Under the pieces are notes generated by a model, which was not told where the DNA came from, did no database searches, and saw only the letters and a list, made by a program, of their open reading frames with translations. The position numbers and the translations under genes are program-made. A DNA stretch of 64,000 nt from Metallyticus violacea (lineage: Eukaryota > Arthropoda > Insecta > Mantodea > Metallyticidae), in the NCBI GenBank assembly GCA_030762175.1, contig CM060846.1, positions 186,240,041 through 186,304,040 on the forward strand, read 5' to 3'. Position 1 is the first letter of the stretch. The number at the start of each line of letters is the position of its first letter. Below, in pieces: positions 20,844 through 30,490 of the stretch.

Positions 20844-23336
20844 CAAAAAAGGCTGCATGAACAGGAGGAGAAAACAGAGAGTGGGAATGTTCCAGTAAAA
20901 GTAAAAAGAATTGTTACTAAAAGGGACCAGGAAGAGGGTACAGAAACCAGGCAAGTTCTGCAACAAATTCATAAACTTCAGGATGGGGAAGAAAATGGAA
21001 AATTTCCAGAATCAACTAAAATTTTAAATAACATAACTAATGAAGAAGAGGAAACTAATAGCGGACATATTCCAGAAAAAATTCAAAAACATCATAATAA
21101 ACAAAATGAAGAAGAAGCAAAATTCACTAGCATCAGAGAAATTGACAACCATCAAGGGGAAAGAGAATGCATTATTATCCCAGGAAACATCAATCATCCA
21201 GGAGAGGCTGCAAAAAGCATGAGTATTACAAAACATATTACAAAAATCAATAGAAAAAAGCGTAAAAAAGTGAAAGCAAATGTAAGCAAAGTCCCAAAAG
21301 GAATCAGAACAGTTCACAAAAATAAGAATGAAGAAAAAAACACAAATGTTCTGCAGGCAATTAAAAAGTATAATAAGGAAACTTATATAGGGGAGAAAAC
21401 AAGTAGCAAATATATTGCAGAAACTATTAACGACCTTAATGGCAAACAAAATGTACAGAAAGGTAAAGAATGTGCTTGCATTAAAGAAATTGACAGCCAT
21501 CAAAAAATGGGAAAAGACAGCATTTATATTGCAGAAAATAACAGTTATTCTAAAGAGGATGCAAAAAAAGCGAGTTCTGCACACCACACTGAAATATTCG
21601 ATATGAAAAGAAATAAGGAAGAGGAAGCAAAAGTTAGAAATGTACGAAAAGCCATCAAAAAGCTTCATGAAATACCAAAAAAAAAGTTAAACAGGAAAGG
21701 TTTGCAAGCAAATGAAAAGTATAATATACAAAATTATGTAGAGGAGGATACAAATAGCAGACATATTGTAGAAACAATTAAAAAAGATATTGACAAACAA
21801 TATGTACAAGTAGGATCAGAAAACACATGCATTACAGAAATTGACAAGCCTCAAGAGGAGGAAAGAGAATGCATTTTTATGCCAGAAATTAAAAACCATC
21901 CTGAAGTTGAATCAAAAAGCAAGAGTTTTGGACATCAAATTAAAAAGTTAACTAGGAATGGGCATACTGCAGAGCAAGAAAAGGTTAGGATTGTCCGAAA
22001 AGCCATCAGAATACTTCATAAAATGCATAATAAAAAAGAAAGAAAAATAGTTCTGAAACCAACTATAAAATGTAATAGCAAAGCTAATATGGAAAAGGAG
22101 GAAAGAAATAGCGGACATATTCCAGAAAGTTTTGAAAACCTTAAAGACAAAAGGAATATAGAACAAGGAACAGAATACACTTGCATCAGAGAAATTGATT
22201 CCCATCCAGAAGAAGAAAGAGAATGCAATTTTATTGCAGAAAGTAACAACCATCCAGAAGAGGATACAACAAGCATGAGTGTTGCCCAATTCAATAAAAA
22301 ATTTGTAATGAAACAGCATAAGGAACAGAAAGCAAAAACTGGGAATGTTCCAAAAGCAATTGGAATACTTGATAAAACTGAGATTGATTATAAACACAGA
22401 AAAGCTCTGAAATCAAATAAAATGTATAACAACAATACTTATGTAGAGGAGCATAGAAATAGCAGACATATTGCATACACAATTCAAAATCTTAATGGCA
22501 AACAATATGTACACGAAGGATCAGAAAACATTTGCATTACAGAAATTGAGGGGGAAAGAGAATGCATTTTAATACCAAAAATTAACAACCATCCTGAACA
22601 AGATTCAAAAAGCAATAGTCTTGATCTTCACAATAAAAAGTTTGCTAGGAAAGGGCATATTGCAAAGCAAGAAAAGGTGAGGATTGTCGGAAAAGCCATC
22701 AGAATGCTTCATAAAATGCATAATAAAAAAGAAAGAAAAATAGTTCTGAAACCAACTAAAAAATGTAATAGCAAAACTAATATGGAGAAGGAGAAAAGAA
22801 ATAGCAGACATATTCCAGAAACTTTTCAAAACCTTATTGACGAGCAGAATATAGATGAAGGAACAGAATACACTTACGTCAGAGAAATTGATTCCCATCC
22901 AGAAGAAGCAAAAGAATGTAATGTTATTGCAGAAAGTAACAACCATCCAGAAGAGGATGCAACAAGCACAAGTGTTGAGCAATTCAATAAAAAATTTGTA
23001 ATGAAACAGCATAAGGAAGAGAAAGCAAAAACTGGGAATGTTCCAAAAGCAATTGGAATACTTCATAAAAATGTGAATGATGATAAAAATGGAAGAGCTG
23101 TGAATTCAAAAAAGTGTAACAACAATAATTATGTAGACGAGGATACAAATAGCAGACATATTGGAGAAACAATTCAAAATCTTAATGACAAACAACATGT
23201 ACAAGAAGATTCAGAAAACATTTGTATTGCAGAAATTGACAACAATCCAGAGGAGGAAAGAGAATGCATTTTAATGCCAGAAATTAACAACCATCCAAAA
23301 CAGGATTCAAAAAACATTTTCTATTTGGTGAACTGA
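20844..23336 (+). CDS. Terminal exon: ~830-residue seven-repeat Lys/Glu/Asn-rich protein
   Basis: An uninterrupted 2.5 kb frame in DNA where frames rarely pass 100 codons. It follows the acceptor ttttgttccag and starts QKRLHEQEEK in phase 0. Seven repeats begin near 20871, 21270, 21627, 21981, 22329, 22674 and 23022 (399, 357, 354, 348, 345, 348 and 314 bases). Each has the order: (T/R)(G/I)NVPKAIxxLHK, a Lys/Asn-rich stretch, NSRHIxETIQNL, CIxEIDSHPEEEREC, then NNHPEEDxxS. A conserved Cys lies in 'CIxEID' and another in 'EREC'. The protein is highly charged, with no signal peptide or membrane segment; it is probably helical or disordered. The stop is TGA at 23334. The family is not recognised. 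The long antisense frames are by-products of biased composition. Confidence 0.75.
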   Translation, partial: QKRLHEQEEKTESGNVPVKVKRIVTKRDQEEGTETRQVLQQIHKLQDGEENGKFPESTKILNNITNEEEETNSGHIPEKIQKHHNKQNEEEAKFTSIREIDNHQGERECIIIPGNINHPGEAAKSMSITKHITKINRKKRKKVKANVSKVPKGIRTVHKNKNEEKNTNVLQAIKKYNKETYIGEKTSSKYIAETINDLNGKQNVQKGKECACIKEIDSHQKMGKDSIYIAENNSYSKEDAKKASSAHHTEIFDMKRNKEEEAKVRNVRKAIKKLHEIPKKKLNRKGLQANEKYNIQNYVEEDTNSRHIVETIKKDIDKQYVQVGSENTCITEIDKPQEEERECIFMPEIKNHPEVESKSKSFGHQIKKLTRNGHTAEQEKVRIVRKAIRILHKMHNKKERKIVLKPTIKCNSKANMEKEERNSGHIPESFENLKDKRNIEQGTEYTCIREIDSHPEEERECNFIAESNNHPEEDTTSMSVAQFNKKFVMKQHKEQKAKTGNVPKAIGILDKTEIDYKHRKALKSNKMYNNNTYVEEHRNSRHIAYTIQNLNGKQYVHEGSENICITEIEGERECILIPKINNHPEQDSKSNSLDLHNKKFARKGHIAKQEKVRIVGKAIRMLHKMHNKKERKIVLKPTKKCNSKTNMEKEKRNSRHIPETFQNLIDEQNIDEGTEYTYVREIDSHPEEAKECNVIAESNNHPEEDATSTSVEQFNKKFVMKQHKEEKAKTGNVPKAIGILHKNVNDDKNGRAVNSKKCNNNNYVDEDTNSRHIGETIQNLNDKQHVQEDSENICIAEIDNNPEEERECILMPEINNHPKQDSKNIFYLVN
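21627..23335 (+). repeat. Higher-order A/B repeat inside the terminal exon
   Basis: Units 3 to 7 alternate as B-A-B-A-B. A units (21981, 22674) start KVRIVRKAIRILHKMHNKKE and carry EQGTEYTCIREIDSHPEE. B units (21627, 22329, 23022) carry YVEEDTNSRHI and GSENICITEID. The A+B pair 21981-22673 (693 bases) is therefore duplicated at 22674-23335. Units 1 and 2 are more diverged. The pattern implies expansion by unequal exchange of a two-unit block. Confidence 0.85.
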
Positions 23337-23582
23337 TACTTCCAGGCTGTAGGGCCATGGTCCGGTAGGACATTCTCCATCACTTTAATCCTAGATGTTT
23401 AAATCAGAACCGCAGTGGATATCGTCAGTAGTTTGTTCTTTATATTCTTCTTGAAGATGAGACACTGAATAACTCATTGCCTGAAGGAATAGTGTTATAT
23501 AGTAGGGATTTCTGTGGCTCTGAAATGTAATTGGTTTTCTTCTAAAGGGGATTGATATAGCCTGATGCTCCTGAGCATGGCC

Positions 23583-23588
23583 AATAAA
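23583..23588 (+). promoter_or_regulatory. Candidate polyadenylation signal AATAAA
   Basis: The first AATAAA after the stop codon of the repeat exon, about 250 bases downstream in 'ggccaataaagtattgg', with T-rich sequence after it. This position suits a terminal exon, but such hexamers are common in AT-rich DNA. Confidence 0.4.
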
Positions 23589-24599
23589 GTATTGGTTCCT
23601 ATTTTTGGTAATAAATCATTTAAAAGTGTTAAATATTACCACCACTGGTAATCTTAATTAGCACATGTTAGCGGAAAACTGCAGATTAGTATATTTATTA
23701 ACATTAAAGTTGGGTACATGAGTAATATATAGTTAATTAATTAGTAAACCAAGAAGGGACCAATACTTTGAATGTACACTTACATAATAACATAATATAA
23801 TATGTATGGCATCCTGATTTATATTACAACATATTACAATATATAAAGGTGACTGTGGTAGCAAAATAATGCAAATTCAACCTCTATTTGTTTTCCAAAT
23901 TATGAATGTATGCTGACATGTATTAAACGTTAAGATAATAACACAATGTGACATAATCAAGGGAAATTATGTGTATGAAAACTATATAAATACAGTAACT
24001 TGAAAACAGGTACATCACTGCCCCATCCTCCAGTAAAACTTCAATGTCTGATATTCAAGTAGTTGTCATGAAAATGTTACAAAAATATCATGTGCCTGTG
24101 AACACATTTTTTACTCCAGTACTAAAGTCACTCAAATGATAGCACTAACTGTGTCTGAATACTCATATATTGCTTACAACTTTTGGCACATTCATTTAAA
24201 TTGTGAAATACAATGATGTAACTGCAGAGGGAGGAAAAGGTAGAAAATTATTATTGAACATTTCACAAGATCTGAACCTTGCAATTTTCAAGGGCTGTTA
24301 TCTGTTTTATTCTGTGAACTCCTACAGCATGCAAGAATCCAATGGTGTGGCCAACATGATCGGCGCAGCTCATTAAGGTACAACATGTTCAAGTAGGAAT
24401 TTTTGCGATTAGATTTCTAAGAGAACGGTTCTCCCCATGTTAGTTTTTCCAGGTATCCCTCAGTTCTGATCAATTAATATACAAGGACATAATGCTAAAC
24501 TTACGGCTGCAATGTTTCCTTTACAAATAACATTTATTTCTTCACTTATACTTCATTTCATTTCATTTAATGTATCAGCAATGTTTACTATTACTAATG
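23589..24599. other. Downstream region, no gene seen
   Basis: AT-rich DNA with no supported coding region, RNA gene or clear repeat. The first 250 bases after the stop codon (from 'ccaggctgtagggccatggt') read like transposon-derived 3' sequence, but I could not assign them. Confidence 0.4.
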
Positions 24600-25000
24600 C
24601 CTGTGTGGTGAAATTGTTATTAAACACTGTTAGATAAAAGACCCTTAATGTGTAACTTATAATGTTGTTAATGTTAAGATGTACTCTTTCAATGCCACGA
24701 TTGGCAAATTGTTTTCATGTGGTTCAAAATTTGATTGCTGACAGTCAGATGAATTTTCCTGCTAATCTTAAAGCCTGTTATATTTCTTTCTATTATGTGC
24801 TAGGGAAAACCTCAAAATATATTTGAACATACATACCCGATGTGACATTGGTGCATTTAAGGTCTTTAAGTGATTGAAAAGTTTCTTTCTACATCGATAC
24901 AAACATTTCACTTTACTGCATATCCTGCTCTATCTGTTTTTGTTTATCAAGTTGTTGGACAGTTATTCAAAGTGCCACGTTTCATGTACCATGTTAATTT
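24600..25000 (-). pseudogene. Weak hAT C-terminal remnant
   Basis: On the minus strand IDVERNFS at about 24880-24910 resembles the hAT dimerisation motif (S)VDVERSFS. The frames behind it are broken at once. It could be an old relative of the elements at 7460 and 27590, but the match is short. Confidence 0.3.
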
Positions 25001-25389
25001 GGACTTTCTCCGAATGCAAAACATGACAAATTAATTCCATATATTTAATAAATGGAATATGTGTATGTGGTTTTATTTATGTTATTCATTTACTTCATGC
25101 TCCCTTACTGAAATAATTAATAATACTACATGCATTGATATCAATTCATTGTTATATGTTATCCTTAATACTATTTCTTTACGCAGTTAAATTCATATCT
25201 TAATCTAATAGCCATATTTTCAAGATTGTCAAATTTGACACCATATGCAAATCAAAACATTTACATCAATTACATTGCAATTAATAATATCAACTTTCTT
25301 AGGTAAGTAGACGGTTATTTTATTTACAAAATTGCAAGATTTATATCATCAGTGCTATGTCATCTGCACAGTGTTGTAAATAAGAGACT

Positions 25390-25760
25390 TCTGGAAACAT
25401 GACTTGGAGTAAGCTACTTAACACAGAACTCCAAAGAAGGGGAAGGAATACCCCCCTGTGGGCACCCCTTGTGGTGATGATTCCTTTATTTTGGTGTCTT
25501 GGGAGCAATAGCTCCCATCATCAGCTGCTGAGTAAACCATTTGATTTAGTAACTGGATCCAAAGTTGATATTATGGGTTCTCTGATGATTCTGGTGGGAA
25601 ATTCCTTAGTTCATCCATGAGTGAACTCAACAATCATCAAGTTTTTCTGCTTGATAAAATTTTTTGCATTATGAATAAACTTTTAGTTGTGAATTTCTTT
25701 CAGCACCATAGCCTCTGATTTAATTTCATGATTTTGGGTACAAAAGTGAGCTGCCAAACC
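25390..25760 (-). pseudogene. Penelope-like element 3' fragment
   Basis: The reverse complement gives AAHFCTQNHEIKSEAMVLKE, then the 3' end with 'agctgatgatgggagctatt' and 'gctcccaagacac', the PLE terminal style. The + strand frame at 25399-25620 is its shadow. It pairs head to head with the + fragment at 26060. Confidence 0.65.
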
Positions 25761-26059
25761 ACCAACATAGAGTATACATTTTGTTAAAATATTGACAGGG
25801 TTGAATATTATGTTGTTACTCAGAATAAAATTAGCATTACAATCATTAGCATTACATAGATTTCAAAAAATGCAGTACCAAATTGCAAAACAGTCTGCAG
25901 TATTTTAAATTAAATGAAAAAACTGTAATCATATGATTCCCTATAATGCATATATAAGGAAAATGAAATAAATTTAGAAATTCTATCAATGGATCATTTT
26001 GGAAATATTAAATATAAAAAATCTTAAGTATAAAAATTTTCACCAAACTTATGATTGAA

Positions 26060-26210
26060 AAATCTCAACGTTAAAAAGGACAAATTTTTAAAAACTGCCA
26101 ATAGACCACCAAAGTTAGTGACTTGGGACATATTTCATTCTAAGAAATGAACACACCTTAATGAACTTAAAGATTCCACTACTCGAGGGTTCAAGATAAC
26201 GTATCCTGAA
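26060..26210 (+). pseudogene. Penelope-like element C-terminal fragment
   Basis: Reads LKTANRPPKLVTWDIFHSKK and then HLNELKIPLLE in broken frame. It matches the end of the PLE coding region (compare ELSTWERIFILKNKE at 12781-12825). Confidence 0.55.
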
Positions 26211-27589
26211 GATAACGTATGAAGAGAAGGAGGGAATGGGAGCTACAAAATAAGGGGCTTAGGCGGAATTTAGATAAAGAATGAGATCATATTATGTACT
26301 AATTTTGAGGCAACATTTCACCTTATTCTAGAATGTAACGGAACTTAGTTACAGGAGAGACATTAAAGGTTTAAAATGAACAATTTATGATTAAACTTTA
26401 TTTGCGTATCACAAACTGGGCTGTAATTTGTTACTGAAGGTACACATGTGCCATTATTTTTAAACCTTTCTCATATAGCGGCGGCATGATTAGTGATGGG
26501 CATGGAGAACGTTTCCATTAGACAATTATGGAAAAGTTACCAGGGAAAGTGACGCACTACCATTATATCTGACTATTGTGGCATAGTGGCACACAATGCA
26601 ACGCCAAATTCAAAAGTGGGCATGGAACCAAATGTGTGTGTATTATGTACACATTGCTCTATTATGTCACAAACTTTTCCACCTCTCTCATAATCCTTAG
26701 CCAACTGCATTTAAATTGTGATATTGTTCTGCTACTCGAAATCTATAACACATGTTAATTACTAGGGCTAAGATTTTACTACCTAAATCTCGCCATAATA
26801 TACACAAAAAATGCGGTGTTATGACATAAAATTTAAAAATATGCTCAATAACACAAAATGTTAATATTTTTAAATTAGGTAAATCTTCTGTTGTAAAATA
26901 AATTATCACATGGGTATATGATAATAACCTGTTTACTAAAGAATAAAATTCAAACGAGAAGCTATACTATGGGGTTTAATATTATAATTTTACAAAATGA
27001 ATCAGAATATAGTTAACAAATTTTTTTCACTTACACTGCTTTGCTTCAGTTTATGAGCTCCGTGTTACCGTAATATGTGAATGCCCTGTGAAAAGTTTAA
27101 AATATAAATATTTCCTATTTTCATAAAGATAGGCTTGCACTTGGAAAAGTTTCTCTCTAATTCATTTGGCGTATTTAAAAGAGGCGCGTATTTAAAACAG
27201 ACAATATCTTTTGAATCTAAATCTAAATTTTTAAGAAACTTTTCACCCAATAAAATCAATTAAATGGAACATAGTGCACTATACTCCTTCGTTTTCTCCT
27301 TTAACACCTTTTCCATTATCTTTGACCCTTCTTTTCCCCCTTTACCACAAACTGCTTCTAATTTATTCACATTTTTTGCTCACCTGCTCTATCTGCTTTG
27401 CTAGTGGCATTTTTGATTGCACCAAAGTAGGTTTGGCAGCAGGAATAAATCCAAATTTTTATTTTACATAGAATAATTCGCCTTATATTTGAGTATTAGA
27501 AATTAATTCTTGGCTTAGCCCAATTGAAGCGTATTCACTGCTATCCAATGAATCAATGATGCTTTTCACAACGTTGAATTTCGGGCAGT
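26211..27589. other. No gene seen; one dispersed repeat
   Basis: AT-rich, with short chance frames only. 26295-26400 ('atgtactaattttgaggcaa', 'aaggtttaaaatgaa') is similar to 31988-32075, so it belongs to an unidentified dispersed family. Confidence 0.4.
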
Positions 27590-28490
27590 AATAGTTTCAG
27601 GCAACAATCAAGGACCGCCATCTTGCCAATATGGGAGATGTGTGTAAGGAAATGACCGGAGCTACCAACTTACGTGTTGCAATGTATGAGGTGGTTTTTA
27701 GGAATACATTTTTGACAAACGCAATAAATTTATTAACATCATTGAATTTACTACTAATCTCTTCTGCAACTCTGTGAAACGAGTGAGCTAAACAAGTCAC
27801 ATGCACCATTTTACTGTCTAATGCTATTAGCGAAATGGCATCTTTCACCATATAAGTAAAAGCGTGCGTTACGAAGAGTAGGTGCATTGTCATGTTGAAC
27901 TCCTTCGGGCATTTTGGTACCCATAGATTTGTGAACATTTTTTTTTTCACTAAAGATTCCAGAATGACATTCACAATATATCTTTTGCTTCAGTCTGTGG
28001 TTTCATCAATTGATACCAATATTTCTTTATTTGCAACCCCTTGTCCGATTTGTTGAATTGTTTCTCGATACTTCGGGTAATATATTATTTTCCTAATGTG
28101 CAAGAATCAGGAGGAGATTAATTGCCTGTATTTTTCTTAGAACTTACGCAAACTTAGAAAGTTCAATTTTCATAAGGGAATATCAGGACAAAGGAAAGTT
28201 GTGGAAGATTCCTTACAAAATGGTGAACAAGATTGGTGCGATTTGCTGTAGTGCTTTTCATTGTCAATTTGTGTAGTTCACGTTTATGCTTTTCCGTTGC
28301 CGCGTGCTTCTGAACGTTAAGTAAATTCTTCGCAGTATGCTTTAGGTCGCCCAGTTTACAATAGAGTATTTTACCATTTGTGGAAAAAAACTTTCTCATC
28401 ATATTGAGACCGGAAATGTTTAAATTTTCTTTAATATTTGCCCTAATCTCAGTCATTTGTTCTGGGCTACATTGCACACAATTACGACTA
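27590..28490 (-). pseudogene. hAT transposase pseudogene, N-terminal two thirds (CGGBP1-like)
   Basis: On the minus strand the order matches a CGGBP1-like hAT protein. A BED-finger-like region comes first (FSTNGKILYCKLGD, then NVQKHAATEKHKRE, 28260-28400). Next are GQGVANKEILVSIDETTD with a stop directly after it (about 27985-28050) and RYIVNVILESLV. Then come MLLFVTHAFTYMVKDAI-type sequence, KMVHVTCLAHSFHRVAEEIS and a C-terminal piece ending RWRSL. In hAT enzymes 'SIDETTD' carries a catalytic acidic residue and the BED finger binds DNA. The C-terminal dimerisation domain is absent, and there are in-frame stops. It is less CpG-depleted than its flanks, so fairly young. Confidence 0.8.
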
Positions 28491-29653
28491 CAACAAGATT
28501 AAATAACACAATGAGACAGTTGTCTGCAGTACGATGTCCACAAAGGCTTAAGCAAGTACCTGCTGATAGGTCATAGTTTTACGATAGCGTACACAAAGTC
28601 ACAGATGCGTAGTGTTGAAATTCACATTGTGCATTCACACGAAATAGAGGAGGAAGGCAGAGGATGAACAGGGGGATATATTTCACAAAGCATTTATTGC
28701 ATCTTTATAACGTTAGTATACCAGGAAGTGACAGAATCTGAATGCTTTAATATTGTATGTACACTTTTATCCATGTTCAGCAACTTAAATCATTTGAACT
28801 TTTATACAACTTTTATTTTCAATTAGGTGTGGTGGGTAAATAATTCTGTACAATATAATAATAAAGTTATAAACATGGAGAATAAAGGCAGATACAATTA
28901 GAAGGCTATCTTGAGTGAGAGGATTGGTTTATTCATAAACTTTAATAAAACTTCTGCTTTATAAGACAGATCCATACATTCGTAGTATGGAACTCGTTCA
29001 TACTTTTATCATGATAAAGGAAGCATTTAGCTATATGTAGACTGCGCTTAATTTTTCATCCAAACCATTAGAGTGCTAATCTCTTCTTCATTCTTGATTT
29101 TTCAGAACAAAGGTCAAGCATGTCATTTCCTGAATAGATGAACCACAAAAGTCATTTGTTTTGTTTATATTAGATGACAATGTTTTTGAAATTTATATGA
29201 CTTGCAAGTGAATTACATATGCACAAGACAATTTGTAACAGAGTTCAATTTTATGACATCTTTAGTGGCTTACTAAATTTGTGACTCACATATAAGCCTT
29301 ACAAGCCTTAAGCCTACAAAACTCTGAAAAATAACTTGTTACATCAACAGTTACCTCATTGCAGCAATTTAAATAATAGGAATGCAGGTTTTTTTTTTTT
29401 TTTTTTTTAGTTCAAGGTAGAGTTAACTGGATGAAGAACAAAGACTGCATTATGGATAAAATATGCCTGTTTTGACACTGTAATAATCTAATTAAGAAGA
29501 TTGCATGAAAGGTCAAACTACATACTCTCATTTCTCTCATTGTTTATTATGTGCAGAACTGACTCCAAGTAACATTTTTTCACATCATTAGCTGTCTACT
29601 ATTAGCTAACAATGGGAACAAAGAGTTCATCAAACTAGTTCTGCATATTATAA
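28491..29653. other. No gene seen; contains a poly(T) run
   Basis: AT-rich stretch without a supported gene. A run of about 20 T at 29390-29409 could be the tail of a minus-strand retroposed sequence, but no body was recognised. Confidence 0.4.
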
Positions 29654-29899
29654 ACAAGTAAGTGGAGCAATAAGGGTCTCAAGTTAGAATCAATCATACA
29701 ATGAGCTTATTTATTCACATAGCTCCACTTCACAACTTCCAGTTAACATTTCTATATGATAACGATCATTTATACCAAGCTGTATTGAGAAACAGTAAAA
29801 AAAATTAATAACCATTATGAAACAAACATATTTTGCAAGATCATTTCATGTTATATGTACCAGTTTTCAATGTTAATAGCAATATTAAAAATTATGATC

Positions 29900-29941
<42 letters not shown>

Positions 29942-30490
29942 GTGATGATGAAGATGATGATGAAATAAATGCCTCTAATACTTTTTTCATATTTCTCATT
30001 TATGTGTAAATGTTATAATTTGTAGATCTGAGCTAAATTTTACATTACCTACAGCACCTCTATCTTACCATATACCGAGAGATGTAAATAGAAAATAATA
30101 TGTAATATAGCTCACCATAAACGTAATGTGTATTACAGTAAATTTGTTATTAGTGCGCTGATTACATTTTTTAAGCATTTATAAGCTGGCATCAGTTAAT
30201 ATTAATGCTTTTTATAATCTATGTATTCCTATTAAGTGCATTAATGATTACAATTAACTTATTTCTCTAAGGAATGTTCATATGGCTTGCACTTTCTCCA
30301 TTTATGTGTGCATTTAGGGAGTATGTCTTAATGTTTGCTACCTATGTGTCAATGTAATTTACATGAAACTTTAATCAATCTCTTTTAACTAGAAATGCTA
30401 ATTGGAAATTGTACAGTGAAATCAATCATTTAATTGAAATCATATTATAATTGAGATGAACTAAACTTACTTATTGCTCCACTTACTTGT
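29654..30490. mobile_element. 837-base element with 21-base perfect terminal inverted repeats
   Basis: The left end 29654-29674 (acaagtaagtggagcaataa plus one base) is an exact reverse complement of 30470-30490. The interior is AT-rich, with an (AAT)n run at 29903-29938 and no transposase. It could be a non-autonomous TIR element, or two PLE-type ends in inverted orientation, because 'aagtaagtggag' also occurs at PLE 3' ends in this window. Confidence 0.6.

Noticed and set aside
21024..21668. Antisense 214-codon frame rich in Phe, plus similar frames at 21948-22397 and 22605-23066
   Set aside because: Mirror frames caused by the Lys/Glu/Asn-rich codons of the sense repeat exon. They repeat with the units and have no independent splice or start support.
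25399..25620. 73-codon + strand frame
   Set aside because: Lies on the opposite strand of a recognisable PLE 3' end.
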